Shown piece after piece: positions 1 through 9,432 of a DNA stretch of 61,345 nt. The notes beneath the pieces are model-generated. The model worked only from the letters and a program-made list of their open reading frames with translations. It did not search any database and was not told the DNA's origin. The DNA comes from Gemmatimonadaceae bacterium (GTDB taxonomy: Bacteria; Gemmatimonadota; Gemmatimonadetes; Gemmatimonadales; Gemmatimonadaceae). The stretch is from the NCBI GenBank assembly GCA_019752115.1, contig JAIEMN010000030.1, positions 1 to 61,345 of the forward strand. The letters are read 5' to 3'. How positions within the stretch are numbered: the stretch's first letter is position 1; each line of letters opens with the position of its first letter. The translations under genes were made by a program, and so were the position numbers.

Positions 1-2785
1 ATCGCGTATTTTCCGAGCTTGATCTGGACCGCTCTGTCAAGAGCGTCATCGCGCACATTGATTGCTTTGTGCTGGACCGCGATCCCGCGGCGGCGCACGA
101 GCTTCTTTCACCTGCGCTGGCTGGGGGCGTTGCTCCGCCCGCCCCTCCTGGGCCCTCTGCCGGGCCGCCCGCACCTCCTGGGCCACCGCCCGGGCCGCCC
201 GCGGGGGCCGCCGCGGGCGCGGATCCCGTTGAATCGGGGTTATTGAAGTTCCACGTCGACAGCCGCAGCGGCTGCGCATTCGGCGTCGTGTTCTGCGCGA
301 GCGCCGCCCCACCACCCTGACCGCCGCCAGCAAAGACGCTCTGCGCGCCCGCCACGTTCAGCACCGGGTTCTGATTGAAGTAGACCGGGAGCTGCTTGTC
401 GAAGCCGTACGCCAGCGGGCTCTTGGCGTCGGTGACCACGCCGCGCAGAATCGTGCCGCGTGCGAAGAGTTGCGTCGGGTTCTCCACCGTGACGCCGTTC
501 GTGAGGTTGTACGCCGGGAAGATCGTGGACGTGCTCCCTTCCACGATGAGCGTGCCACCGGCCTGCACGAACTTGTACAGCTCCGTGAGTCCATCCATGC
601 CCAGCCCGCCGCGAATATCGGCAGTGCTATCGGGCGCACCGAGGTTGGGCGTCAGCGCGCTCTGCTTGTACGGGAGCGGGGCGTCACCGTTCTTGAGAAT
701 GCCGGCGATGTGCGACTGCGCGCTGCCGCCGACCGACGGATAGATGATGACGTCGTACTTGGCGCGCAGATTCCCCTTCCGGAGTTCGGTGTCGCCGAAG
801 TAGCTGTACGGCACGCCGTACACATCGAGCGCGGCGCGCACCCACCCTTCATCCTGCGTGCGCTGCCAGGCGTGCGCGTACCCAATGCGCGGCAGGTCGA
901 GCTCGTGCTGCTTCACCGCCGGCGCGGTGGCCACCGCGGTCGCCGAGAGGCCAAGGTCGGTGAGCGACGCGGCGATCTTGGCACGATCGCCGGCGGGGAT
1001 GATAAACGTACCCGCGCCGAACTTCTTGCCACCCGCTTCGAACTCCGCCTCGGCCGCAAACATCTTGGTCGTGGCGAACGTCGTGCGGAACTTCATCAGG
1101 TTATTGTCGGTCGTGTGCGGAATGAGGAGCACATTCCCCGTGCCCTCGACGCCGCCCGCCGCCTTCACCTTCGCCGTCACCGGATTCATGGCGATGTTGA
1201 GTACCGCCTTGTCGCTCACCGGGAGAACCGCCACGTTGCGCATGAACTGGAAGGTCCAGCCCGTATCGTCGTACGGCTGCGGATTGGCCGGCGAGTAGTT
1301 CTGGATGCTGAAGTACATATCGGCGAGCGTGCGGAACGGCTGATCGCCGCGCACGATCCAATCGCCGGCCTTCACCGTGACGCCGCCGAACGTACCGCCG
1401 GCGGTCGCGACATGCAGCTCGAGCCCCTGCTTGCGCAGTTCGTTCACGGCGTCCGCTGCATCGGCCTTGCGCTTCTGCCCCGCCGGAATGACCCACGCGT
1501 ATGGGCCGGCGCCGGAGCGCCCCTTCTCCATCGCGCGCTTGTTCTTGAACCAGTAGTTCTCGAGGTACGTTGCCTTCTGATCGGCGAAGTGCTTGAGGGA
1601 AATGAGAACGGCCGATTCCTGGATGTTCGTGTTGTTGCGGGGGCCCCACTTAATGCTCGCCAGCGGCGGATTGGGCCGGAACCACTCCTTGCTGGTCGTC
1701 GTGGCCGGCGGCCGCACTTCGTAGTTATCGGGGCCGTAGCTCTGCACTTCGTAGAAGCGCCCGATGGCGTTCTTGGTGTGCGCCACGAAGAACATGTAGT
1801 TGGGCGTCCACCCATCGTAGAAGCCATACGTCCACACGCCGGGGACGCCACGCTTGGCCATCTCGCGCACATCTTCCTGCGCCATGGTCCACCACTCGGT
1901 CACCGTGATGGGATCGATGGCGTCGTTGTACGGGCCGGTGCCGGTGGAGCTGTAGAGATACGTCTGCGCTTCGTGCAGATCGTGCATGACCTGCGGCTTC
2001 CACTGGAGGTAGAAGTCGTTGACGTTCTTGGTGAGCGACAGGAACTGCCCCATGCCGTCGCGGTTGTTGTCGTGCGCGACGTACTTGCCCCAGTACATCA
2101 GCGGCAGGCGCGTGGCGCCGGCCGGAAGCTTCTTGTTGTAGTAGTACGTATCCACCTGCTTCTCACGACCGTCCACTTCGATGACGGGCGTGATGAAGGT
2201 GATGATGTTGTTGCGGATGTTCTGGATGAACGGCGTCTCTTCGACCACGAGGCGGTACGCCAGCTCCTGCAGCATTTCCGGCCCGCCGGTCTCCGGCGAG
2301 TGAATGCCGCTGGTGAGCCAGTAGATGGGCTTGGTGGTCTTGATGAGCTGCTGCGCGCGCTGTTCGGTGGTCTTGCGTGGATCGGTCAGCTCGGAGAGCT
2401 CCCCGCGATACTTCTCGAGATCGGCGATGGTCTTTTCGTCAGCGATCGCGAGCACGACCATGTCGCGCCCTTCCTCGGTCTTGCCGATCGTCCAGTACTT
2501 GGCGCGCGGCGATGCCTTGGCGATCGCCTCGAGATAGCGGTGAATGTCCTTCGCGTACGTCAGCTCACCGGGCGTCCCCACAATGCGCCCGTGAAACTTG
2601 AGCGGCGTGGGGACGGTGCTCGACGCGGGCAGGTGATCGACCAGCTCGGTGCTGATTCGGGCATCCTGCAGATATTCCTTGATCTTGGCGGTGTACTCGG
2701 GGTCGTTCGCCTGCTGCTGCGCCGGCAGTACGACCGGCACCACAGCGAGGGCGCTGGCCAGCAACCAGCGTCGGGTCTGAGACAT
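1..2785 (-). CDS. Secreted M14-family zinc carboxypeptidase, C-terminus cut by window edge
   Basis: The minus-strand frame opens at the ATG at 2785 and has no stop before base 1, so the gene is partial (more than 925 codons). The N-terminus MSQTRRWLLASALAVVP is a signal peptide, so export is predicted. A zinc-carboxypeptidase HxxE motif (GIHSPETGG) lies near residue 160 and a later ligand-type His (MHDLHEA) near residue 267, as in M14 peptidases. The C-terminal part contains a Rossmann-like ThuA/glutamine-amidotransferase-type stretch and then a Gly/Pro/Ala-rich low-complexity tail from about residue 840. The last ~110 bases (1-110) no longer read like this family, which may mean a frameshift or a sequence junction. 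Role inferred: extracytoplasmic peptide hydrolysis. It is divergent from the DUF1028 gene. Confidence 0.85.
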   Translation of the reverse strand, partial: MSQTRRWLLASALAVVPVVLPAQQQANDPEYTAKIKEYLQDARISTELVDHLPASSTVPTPLKFHGRIVGTPGELTYAKDIHRYLEAIAKASPRAKYWTIGKTEEGRDMVVLAIADEKTIADLEKYRGELSELTDPRKTTEQRAQQLIKTTKPIYWLTSGIHSPETGGPEMLQELAYRLVVEETPFIQNIRNNIITFITPVIEVDGREKQVDTYYYNKKLPAGATRLPLMYWGKYVAHDNNRDGMGQFLSLTKNVNDFYLQWKPQVMHDLHEAQTYLYSSTGTGPYNDAIDPITVTEWWTMAQEDVREMAKRGVPGVWTYGFYDGWTPNYMFFVAHTKNAIGRFYEVQSYGPDNYEVRPPATTTSKEWFRPNPPLASIKWGPRNNTNIQESAVLISLKHFADQKATYLENYWFKNKRAMEKGRSGAGPYAWVIPAGQKRKADAADAVNELRKQGLELHVATAGGTFGGVTVKAGDWIVRGDQPFRTLADMYFSIQNYSPANPQPYDDTGWTFQFMRNVAVLPVSDKAVLNIAMNPVTAKVKAAGGVEGTGNVLLIPHTTDNNLMKFRTTFATTKMFAAEAEFEAGGKKFGAGTFIIPAGDRAKIAASLTDLGLSATAVATAPAVKQHELDLPRIGYAHAWQRTQDEGWVRAALDVYGVPYSYFGDTELRKGNLRAKYDVIIYPSVGGSAQSHIAGILKNGDAPLPYKQSALTPNLGAPDSTADIRGGLGMDGLTELYKFVQAGGTLIVEGSTSTIFPAYNLTNGVTVENPTQLFARGTILRGVVTDAKSPLAYGFDKQLPVYFNQNPVLNVAGAQSVFAGGGQGGGAALAQNTTPNAQPLRLSTWNFNNPDSTGSAPAAAPAGGPGGGPGGAGGPAEGPGGAGGATPPASAGERSSCAAAGSRSSTKQSMCAMTLLTERSRSSSENTR

Positions 2786-2908
2786 CTCGGCTCCGGGGAG
2801 AGGGGTACTGCCAGAGTGTACGCGCTCCCGGGGCACTCCGCTCGGCGTTAATCGCGTGGTAAGGTGCGCTTTCCTCCTCGGTCGCTGCTGCGGCTGAGGA
2901 CGCTGTAC

Positions 2909-2988
2909 CTGATCTGCGGAGGGGCGGAGCAACGGAAATCTTCACGCTGTGCTCTGTTGCCCCGATCCTCCGCCCCTCCGCAGATCAG
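2909..2988. repeat. Perfect 20-bp inverted repeat in a divergent intergenic region
   Basis: Arms at 2909-2928 and 2969-2988 are exact reverse complements (left arm begins CTGATCTGCGGAGG) separated by 40 bases that contain a smaller GCAAC/GTTGC pair. It sits between the divergent starts of the M14 peptidase (2785) and DUF1028 (3045). There is no T-run, so it is not an obvious terminator. It could be a regulatory site or a relative of the larger palindromes seen elsewhere in this window. Confidence 0.8.
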
Positions 2989-3044
2989 TCACAACAGACT
3001 CGCCCCCCGCACAGATCTCCCCGCCGCCGCGCATATTCTCGCAC

Positions 3045-3812
3045 ATGCGCCTCCGACTCCTCTCCCTCGCGCTGGCCCTCGCGCCGGCGGTTGCCGCGGC
3101 TCAGTCCGCCCCGCAAACGTTTTCCACCATGCCGGCCGCGCCGTGGCCGCCGGTGGCGACGTTTTCCATTCTGGGCTACGACCCGGCCACCGGCGAAGTC
3201 GGCGGGGCCGTGCAGAGCCGCGTCTTCTCGGTCGGCAATGGCGTGCTGTGGGCCGAGGCGGGGGTGGGCGCCGCGGCGACACAGGCCATCGTGGACGTGA
3301 GCTACGGCCCGCAGGCCATCGCCCTGCTCCGTGGCGGCATGAAGCCCAAGGACATCGTCAAGAAGATCTGGACCGATGACCCCGACCCGCGTCCCACCGA
3401 TTGGACCAAGGAAGGGCGCCAGTTCGCCGTGATCGACGCCCAGGGAAATGTCGCGGCCTACACCGGCCCCAAGGCCACCGAGTGGGCGGGCGACAAGCAA
3501 GGGAAGTTCTGCACCGCCCAGGGCAACATCCTGGCCGGCCCGGACGTGGTGAACGCCATGGTGAAGGCGTTCGAAGCGACCGAAGGCCATCTCTCCTTCC
3601 GCCTACTCGCAGCCCTTGAGGCCGGCCAGCTCGCCGGCGGCGACAAGCGCGGCATGCAGAGCGCGGCGATGCTCATCGTCAAGAAAGACGCAGGCGTGTG
3701 GCTCCACAACGATGTCGTGCTGCGGCTGCAGGTCGACGACAATCCGGAGCCGATCAAGGAGCTGCGACGCTTGGTGGAGAAGGCGGCGACACAGCGTCGG
3801 CCACGTCGATGA
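3045..3812 (+). CDS. Secreted DUF1028 (Ntn-hydrolase-like) protein
   Basis: 255 residues from the ATG at 3045. That start is chosen because it begins a clean signal peptide (MRLRLLSLALALAPAVAAAQ); the frame is open further upstream but runs through the inverted repeat. The body matches DUF1028: TFSILGYDPATGEVGGAVQS after the leader, GVGAAATQAIVDVSYGPQA, the segment containing EGRQFAVIDAQGN, and FCTAQGNILAG. DUF1028 belongs to the Ntn-hydrolase fold and is found in bacteria alone or next to peptidases; its substrate is unknown. Convergent with the VPS10-like gene, from which a 113-bp palindrome separates it. Confidence 0.85.
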   Translation: MRLRLLSLALALAPAVAAAQSAPQTFSTMPAAPWPPVATFSILGYDPATGEVGGAVQSRVFSVGNGVLWAEAGVGAAATQAIVDVSYGPQAIALLRGGMKPKDIVKKIWTDDPDPRPTDWTKEGRQFAVIDAQGNVAAYTGPKATEWAGDKQGKFCTAQGNILAGPDVVNAMVKAFEATEGHLSFRLLAALEAGQLAGGDKRGMQSAAMLIVKKDAGVWLHNDVVLRLQVDDNPEPIKELRRLVEKAATQRRPRR

Positions 3813-3825
3813 CGAGTTGTGAGCT

Positions 3826-3938
3826 GAACTGAACGCACAGAGTACACAGAGCCACAGAGGGCACTGAGGCGCGCTCCGGCATTCTCGAAGCGCGCCCCAG
3901 TGTCCTCTGTGGCTCTGTGCTCTCTGTGCGAGCAGTTC
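3826..3938. terminator. Long imperfect palindrome between convergent genes (bidirectional terminator candidate)
   Basis: Left arm 3826-3873 and right arm 3889-3938 pair over about 45 positions around a loop of about 15 bases. The arms are built from a degenerate heptamer-like unit (CACAGAG / ACACAGAG / CCACAGAGG). The right arm ends one base before the stop codon of the VPS10-like gene. Its place between two convergent stops fits transcription termination in both directions; the length is far beyond that of an ordinary Rho-independent hairpin and no long T-run follows. Confidence 0.75.
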
Positions 3939-6900
3939 CTACTTCACGTCCGCCACCACAATACCTGCCGAAGCCAACGCAGCCAGAAGCCGCGGCAGAT
4001 CGGCAGAGCGAATAGCCGACAGCTTCGTCATCTGCCCGGCAAGCTCCTTCTTCAGGTCAGCAAGCAGCTGCCTCTGCGCCGCACTGACCGGGAAGTTCGC
4101 GTTCACCGCGCTGTTCAACGACCCCGCGCGACTCGAGAACGACATATCCGGCGCCCCGCTCGCGCCACGATCATCATCCTCGTCGACCGGTGCGCGGGCG
4201 GCGGCGCCCAACGTGGTACGTGAGGCCGGCGACGCGCCCACCTCACGCACGAACGCGCCGAGCGCCTTCTCCAGGGCGACGACCGAATCCTTGAGCACCG
4301 GCGTGGCCTTGGTGCCGGCGCTGTCGAGCGCCTTCTTGGCGGCCGCGTAGCGCTTGATCACCGTATCGGCCTGCGCCTGGGCATCCGTGACGCTCCGCTG
4401 GAAACGGACCACGTCGAGGCGGAAGTCGTCGAGTGCCTTGAGCTGCGCGACGCTCATCGGCTGTTCGGGGTCGCGCAGCAGGGTAAAGCGCTGGGTGCGC
4501 ACCACCGATTCGCCCTTGGCCATCGTCACCGTGAGACGAACCGAGTAGTCGCCCGGCACCGCGGTGTACGTCGCCGGGCCGCGACCAAAGCCGCCGCCGA
4601 ATCCACCACCGAATCCGCCGGCGCCACCGCCGCGCCCCGCGGGCGTGGTGTCGATGGGCGCGGTGAGCGGTGCGCCCACGCGCATGTCCCACACGGGGCG
4701 GAAGAGCCCCGTGCGCTTCGGCACCGGCAGCTCACGCACCACGCGCCCGGACCCGTCGACGACCTCAAGCTTCGCCTTGCTCACGCCGGCGGTATCCGGC
4801 ATGAGGTACGCGAAGCGCACGCCATGTTCCGGGTTCTGCCCCGTCCAACCGGTGGAGCCCATGCCGCTGTTGCGGCTGGTGTTGAGCGTGAGCGCGATCT
4901 CGTTGCGCACGGGGAAGAGATAGGCGCCGCTCTCGCGCTTGGCGGCCGCAAGATGTTCCAGCGGCGACAGGTCATCCAGAATGTAGATGCCGCGCCCGTG
5001 CGTCCCGAGCACCAGATCGTTCCAGCGCTCCTGAATCTGCAGATCCCACACCGGCACGGTGGGCATGCCGGCGTTGAGCTTCGTCCACGTGATCCCGCCG
5101 TCGATGGTGAAGTACGCGCCGAACTCGGTGCCCACGAACAGCAGGTTGGGCTCGCGATGATGCTCGCGAATGACCTGCACTGCCGCACCCGCCGGCAGAT
5201 TCCCGGTGATGCTCGTCCACGTCTTCCCGAAATCGGTGCTCATGTAGACGTAGGGCGTGAAGTCGTTGCTGCGATGCCCGTCAAAGGTCGCATATACCGT
5301 GCCCTCGGCGTGCCGGGACAGCTGCACACTGCTCACGTACGTCGTATCGGGCACCCCCGGGAACGCCGTCACGCGGCTCCAGGCGCCGCCGTCGTTGCGC
5401 GTCACGGCGATCACGCCGTCATCCGTGCCCACAGCCAGCAGCCCGGCGCGCCGCGGCGATTCACTCACCGTGCTGATGTTCGAGAACGCCGCCGTGCCCT
5501 CGTGCCGGCCGAGTGCATCCTTGGGCGGCACACTCCCGCGCAGCGGCAGCTTGTCGCGGTCGATGTCGCGCGTCAGATCCGGACTGATCGTCTTCCAGCC
5601 GTCGCCGTATGCGGTGCTCTTGAACAAATGGTTGGCTGCGAAATACACGGTACCCGCCGCATGGCGGCTCGGCACGATGGGCGCGCTCCAGTTGTAGCGG
5701 TGCTTCTCACCCGCGTTCGCGAACGGCTTGATCCCCTTCGTTTGCCCCGTGCGCGTGTCGTAGCGCACGATGCCGCCATTCTGAGACTCGGCGTACACAA
5801 TCTTGGGATCGAACCGGTCGGTCACGTTGTAGAAGCCGTCGCCGCCCGCCATGCGATACCAGTCGGCGTTGCTTGGGCCGAATGGCGTGCGCGTGCGGTT
5901 CGGTCCGCCCCACGTCTGGTTGTCCTGCAGGCCACCGTACACGTGGTAGAACGGAAACTGATCGTCCACCGAGATAGCGTAGAACTGCGCGCCCACGATG
6001 TTCTCGACGTTGTACCACGTCTGCCCACGATCGTAGGAGATATCGAGGCCGCCGTCGTTGCCGAGCACGATGTGGTCGCGGTCGTCCGGATTGATCCAGA
6101 GCGCGTGCGCATCACCATGCACATTGCCGTTCACGCCGAACGCCCGCCACGTCTTGCCTCCGTCGTAGCTCTCCTGGCTGGTGGCATTCAGGCGATACGC
6201 ATGCTCGGCGTCGGTGGGGTCGCAGCGCACCTGGCTGTAGTACCACGCGGTGCCGTTGCTGGCGTCCACCTTGCGCCACGTGCTGCCGGCATCGTCGCTG
6301 CGATAGAAGCCGTTGCCCGCCGCCTTGGCGTGCACGCTGGCGTAGAGCGTGCTGGGGCGCGAACGACAGACCGACAGGCCAATACGCCCCAGTTCACCAG
6401 TGGGCAGGCCGCTCGTGAGCTTAGTCCACGTCTTCGCGCCATCGGTCGTCTTCCAGATCGCGCTTTCGGTGCCGCCGGGGAGGAAACCATACGCGCGGCG
6501 CTCACGCTGCAGGCTGGCGGCATAGAGCACATCGGGGTTCGACGGATCGATCACGACCTCGGTGAATCCCGTCTGCGCCGAGATGCTCTTGGTGTTCGTC
6601 CACGTCGTGCCGCCATCGGTGGTCTTGAAGAGACCGCGCTCGCCGCCGGCAGCCCAGAGCGGGCCCATGGCGGCGACGTACACCACGTTCGGATCGCGCG
6701 GATCGATCGCAATGCGCCCGATGTGCTGGGTCTTGGGGAGCATCGGCTTGGACCACGTCTTGCCGCCGTCGGTGCTCTTGAAGACGCCAATACCCCAGGA
6801 GCTCGAGCGCATGTTGTTCGCCTCGCCCGAGCCGACCCACACGACGTTGCCGTCACTCGGCGCCGCGGCCACAGCGCCGATGGACCCCACACCGATCGAG

Positions 6901-7172
6901 TCACTGACCGGCGCGAACGTGATGCCGCCGTTGGTGGTCTTCCAGATGCCGCCCGTCGCGACGGCGACGTACATCGTGGTGCCGAGGCGCCCGCCCCGCA
7001 GGGGGGCCGGATTCTCGACGATGGAGACGTCAGCAATGCGGCCACTCATCGTGGCGGGGCCGATGGCGCGGAAGGTGAGCGACCGGACAAGCACCGAGTC
7101 CGCGGGGCGCTGCGCGCCGGCGGCTGACGCAAACACGCTGAGCGCGAGGAGGGCGCGCGAAGACTGACGCAT
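3939..7172 (-). CDS. Secreted VPS10/sortilin-like BNR-repeat beta-propeller protein
   Basis: 1077 residues with a signal peptide (MRQSSRALLALSVFASAAGA). The first ~700 residues carry many Asp-box/BNR units of the form TDGGxTW (for example STDGGKTWSKP and TTDGGTTWTN), as in sortilin-type ten-bladed propellers and exo-xyloglucanase-like glycosidases. A Gly/Phe-rich linker follows near residue 855, then a helical C-terminal tail ending in LASAGIVVADVK. Such proteins are exported and often bind or process peptides or glycans; the substrate here cannot be read from sequence. Length is normal for this secreted family. The next minus-strand gene upstream is the His/Met-rich protein (stop 7205), 32 bases away, so co-transcription is possible. 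Confidence 0.88.
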   Translation of the reverse strand: MRQSSRALLALSVFASAAGAQRPADSVLVRSLTFRAIGPATMSGRIADVSIVENPAPLRGGRLGTTMYVAVATGGIWKTTNGGITFAPVSDSIGVGSIGAVAAAPSDGNVVWVGSGEANNMRSSSWGIGVFKSTDGGKTWSKPMLPKTQHIGRIAIDPRDPNVVYVAAMGPLWAAGGERGLFKTTDGGTTWTNTKSISAQTGFTEVVIDPSNPDVLYAASLQRERRAYGFLPGGTESAIWKTTDGAKTWTKLTSGLPTGELGRIGLSVCRSRPSTLYASVHAKAAGNGFYRSDDAGSTWRKVDASNGTAWYYSQVRCDPTDAEHAYRLNATSQESYDGGKTWRAFGVNGNVHGDAHALWINPDDRDHIVLGNDGGLDISYDRGQTWYNVENIVGAQFYAISVDDQFPFYHVYGGLQDNQTWGGPNRTRTPFGPSNADWYRMAGGDGFYNVTDRFDPKIVYAESQNGGIVRYDTRTGQTKGIKPFANAGEKHRYNWSAPIVPSRHAAGTVYFAANHLFKSTAYGDGWKTISPDLTRDIDRDKLPLRGSVPPKDALGRHEGTAAFSNISTVSESPRRAGLLAVGTDDGVIAVTRNDGGAWSRVTAFPGVPDTTYVSSVQLSRHAEGTVYATFDGHRSNDFTPYVYMSTDFGKTWTSITGNLPAGAAVQVIREHHREPNLLFVGTEFGAYFTIDGGITWTKLNAGMPTVPVWDLQIQERWNDLVLGTHGRGIYILDDLSPLEHLAAAKRESGAYLFPVRNEIALTLNTSRNSGMGSTGWTGQNPEHGVRFAYLMPDTAGVSKAKLEVVDGSGRVVRELPVPKRTGLFRPVWDMRVGAPLTAPIDTTPAGRGGGAGGFGGGFGGGFGRGPATYTAVPGDYSVRLTVTMAKGESVVRTQRFTLLRDPEQPMSVAQLKALDDFRLDVVRFQRSVTDAQAQADTVIKRYAAAKKALDSAGTKATPVLKDSVVALEKALGAFVREVGASPASRTTLGAAARAPVDEDDDRGASGAPDMSFSSRAGSLNSAVNANFPVSAAQRQLLADLKKELAGQMTKLSAIRSADLPRLLAALASAGIVVADVK

Positions 7173-7204
7173 GGGTGAGGCGAGGAGGGGTGAGAAGGTG
7201 GCGC

Positions 7205-7783
7205 TCAGCGCCCGTGAGACATCATCGCGTCGCCGCGAGCCATCATGAGGTGATGCATCTGGTGATGGTCGCCGCTGACCATGAGCCCGATGAACCCGAG
7301 CCCCCGAATCTTCGCGGCGGCCGCGGCATCGCCAGGCGTGCGCGCCGTAACCATCAGCTTCACGCCATCGGGGAGCTCGGTGCGGGTGACCTTGGGACCG
7401 CCTTCCATCTCCACCATCTGGAGGTGGGCGGCGGTCATGCGCTTGATGGCCGCCGCGACCGCAGGGGTTCCGCGCACGGTGAACGTGGCACCGTCGGCGA
7501 CGTCGGCGCTGGTGACCTTACTCTGCAGGGTCACGAGATCCATGTCGACGAGGTGGAGCCGGAGCTTCTCGAGGTTCACTTTGGACCAGTCGGTGCTGGG
7601 GTCGGCCTCAAGGAGCCGCGCGATCTCCTGAATGGCAGCGAAGGCCGCCTGCCCGCCCTGCGTGGGCAGAGCGGCCGCCGGCGCGGGGTGCTGCATGCCG
7701 GGCATGTGCTGGCTGTGGTCCTGCGCCTGGGCGATGGCTGGCAGGGCGAACAGGCAGACGGCGGCGAGGGTGCAAAGGCGCAT
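7205..7783 (-). CDS. His/Met-rich exported protein, possible periplasmic metal-binding
   Basis: 192 residues from the ATG at 7783, chosen because it opens a signal peptide (MRLCTLAAVCLFALPAIAQA); the frame is open further upstream without plausible signal sequence. Just after cleavage comes QDHSQHMPGMQHP, and the C-terminus is GDHHQMHHLMMARGDAMMSH: two His/Met clusters typical of copper or silver binding. The middle is a helical domain of unknown family. It lies 246 bp from, and divergent to, the RND efflux operon, so a joint role in metal stress is possible, but this is inference only. Confidence 0.7.
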   Translation of the reverse strand: MRLCTLAAVCLFALPAIAQAQDHSQHMPGMQHPAPAAALPTQGGQAAFAAIQEIARLLEADPSTDWSKVNLEKLRLHLVDMDLVTLQSKVTSADVADGATFTVRGTPAVAAAIKRMTAAHLQMVEMEGGPKVTRTELPDGVKLMVTARTPGDAAAAAKIRGLGFIGLMVSGDHHQMHHLMMARGDAMMSHGR

Positions 7784-7879
7784 GAGGAGCTCCTGAACGA
7801 GACCCCTCAATCTGTTCGCTGCGACGCTCGGGTGACACCCGACCTCCCAGCCCGCGCGGATCGCCCAGTACCCCCGTAA

Positions 7880-7948
7880 CCCCGACGAGCTTTGCTGGGC
7901 GCCGGCTGAATCCTGCCTCGGGCGAGATCGCTGAAAAACTCGTCGGGG
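7880..7948. repeat. Inverted repeat CCCCGACGAG / CTCGTCGGGG upstream of the efflux operon
   Basis: Exact 10-bp arms at 7880-7889 and 7939-7948, 49 bases apart, with A-run and T-run flanks next to the arms. Located in the 245-bp divergent region between the His/Met-rich gene and the TolC-like gene. Function unknown; it could be an operator or a structured leader. Confidence 0.5.
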
Positions 7949-7992
7949 GCCACGGGGAAGCGGGGAGGGCGTCGCCGATGGCAAGACCGTGC

Positions 7993-8022
7993 TTGCTTTT
8001 GTTTATACGTGTATCGTAATAT
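7993..8022 (+). promoter_or_regulatory. Predicted promoter of the RND efflux operon, possibly leaderless
   Basis: TTGCTT (7993-7998) and TAATAT (8017-8022) are separated by 18 bp in a strikingly AT-rich stretch of an otherwise GC-rich region. The ATG of the TolC-like gene starts at 8029, about where transcription would begin, and there is no properly spaced Shine-Dalgarno, so a leaderless transcript is plausible. Overlapping ATA/TAT dyads could be regulator sites. I see no copy of the ATTCACA-type dyad found upstream of the neighbouring ArsR gene. Confidence 0.45.
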
Positions 8023-8028
8023 CAGGAT

Positions 8029-9432
8029 ATGATCACTATTAAGACTCTCCCAGTAAGCCTGGCGCTGGTGCTGATCGTCGCCGCGCCGGCGGCGGGGCAG
8101 CCCATGCGGCTGGCCGATGCCCTCCGGGAGGCCGACGCGAAGGCGTTTGCCAATCGGCAGGCGCGCGCCGGCACGGACGCTGATCGGGCCCGAGCCGCCC
8201 AGCCCCTCCGCGGGATGCTGCCGGCGGCGCGTGTGGAAGGCGGGTTGGTGCGGACCACGGACCCCATCGGCGCCTTTGGGACCACGCTCCGGCAGCGGGC
8301 CGTGTCCCCAGCGGCATTCGACCCGGCTCGCCTCAACGATCCCTCGCCAGTCAACAATGTCGTGGGGAGCGTTGTCCTCGAGGTCCCGGTCTTCAACGGT
8401 GACGCGATCGCCGGCTGGAAGGCGGCCCGCACCGCCGCCGATGCCAGCGCCGCCATGACCGACTGGACCGCGGTGGCCACCCGCGCCAGTGTGGCGCGCG
8501 CCTGGTTCGGCTCGGTGCTCGCGGCCGAAAAGGTCGCGATGCTCGAGGAGGCCCGTACGGCGGCACAGGCCGGCGTGCGGCAGGTCGAGGCGATGGTCCG
8601 ACAGGGCCTCGTCACGAAGGCCGACGCCCTGCAGGCCAGTGTCCGCGCCGGCGAGGTCACCGCCGAGCTGCTGCAGGCGCGGAACGACGCCACCACCGCT
8701 GGCCAGCAGCTGGCCATGCTCCTCGGTCGCACCACCGGCGAAGCACTTGCGGTGCCGTCGTCGCTCCCCGCCGACAGCGCGCTGCGGCACCTCGCGGCCG
8801 TAGACACGACCAGCCTGGCCGGTGCCGACGTAAACACGGCGCTCGACACGCGTGATGACGTGCACGCGGCCCACCTTGGCCTGCGCGCCGCCCGCGCCGA
8901 CGAACAGCGCGCCCTCGGTACACTCATCCCCCGGCTCAACGGGTTCGCGCGCTACGACTACAACTCCCCCACCACGCTCTACGCGGGCAAGCCCAATTGG
9001 ACGGTGGGCGTGATGGGCAGCTGGTCGCTCTTTGGTGGCGCAAGCGAGCTGGCCGACCTGGCGGGCACCCGCGCCCGCCGGCGCGCCGCGGCGGCCGGTG
9101 ACGACGCCGCCCGTACCAATGCCCGCGTCGAGGCCGATGCGGCCACCCGCGCCGTACGCGTCGCGCTCGAACGTCTCGATCTGGCCGCGCTCAACGAAGC
9201 CCAGAGCCGCGAAGCCTTCCGACTCGTCGACAAACGCTATCAGGGTGGCCTCGCCACGATCGCCGAGCGACTCGGCGCCGAAACCGCGGCCACCGGCGCC
9301 GCGCTCGCCCACGCTGCGGCGCGCTACGCCCTGATCGATGCCCTCGTGATGCATCGCCGAGCCCTTGGCGCCGATCCCGGCGCGCTGGCGGTGCTCGATT
9401 CGACTTCCGACTCCCGTGGAGTGGCCCGCTGA
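8029..9432 (+). CDS. TolC-family outer membrane efflux protein
   Basis: 467 residues with a signal peptide ending near PAAGQ. The sequence has the two long alpha-helical hairpins typical of TolC/OprM proteins, rich in Ala, Arg and Glu, with the repeated pattern of a family duplication (QPLRGMLPAARVEGGLVRT in the first half, GTLIPRLNGFARYDYNSP in the second). It would form the outer-membrane channel of the tripartite pump made by the next two genes. Its stop codon overlaps the adaptor start by one base (TGATG at 9430-9434), indicating translational coupling. Confidence 0.9.
   Translation: MITIKTLPVSLALVLIVAAPAAGQPMRLADALREADAKAFANRQARAGTDADRARAAQPLRGMLPAARVEGGLVRTTDPIGAFGTTLRQRAVSPAAFDPARLNDPSPVNNVVGSVVLEVPVFNGDAIAGWKAARTAADASAAMTDWTAVATRASVARAWFGSVLAAEKVAMLEEARTAAQAGVRQVEAMVRQGLVTKADALQASVRAGEVTAELLQARNDATTAGQQLAMLLGRTTGEALAVPSSLPADSALRHLAAVDTTSLAGADVNTALDTRDDVHAAHLGLRAARADEQRALGTLIPRLNGFARYDYNSPTTLYAGKPNWTVGVMGSWSLFGGASELADLAGTRARRRAAAAGDDAARTNARVEADAATRAVRVALERLDLAALNEAQSREAFRLVDKRYQGGLATIAERLGAETAATGAALAHAAARYALIDALVMHRRALGADPGALAVLDSTSDSRGVAR

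Noticed and set aside
470-2851. Very long plus-strand open frame opposite the M14 peptidase
   Set aside because: Arg/Val/His/Gly-rich product without family motif; the minus strand has a signal peptide and HxxE zinc motif. A high-GC antisense shadow.
4824-7127. 767-codon plus-strand open frame opposite the VPS10-like gene
   Set aside because: Composition typical of antisense frames; the minus strand has repeated TDGGxTW motifs.
7993-8030. Second copy of the ATTCACA dyad (ArsR site) at the efflux promoter
   Set aside because: The AT-rich region has ATA/TAT dyads but nothing matching ATTCACA-N10-TGTGAAT.
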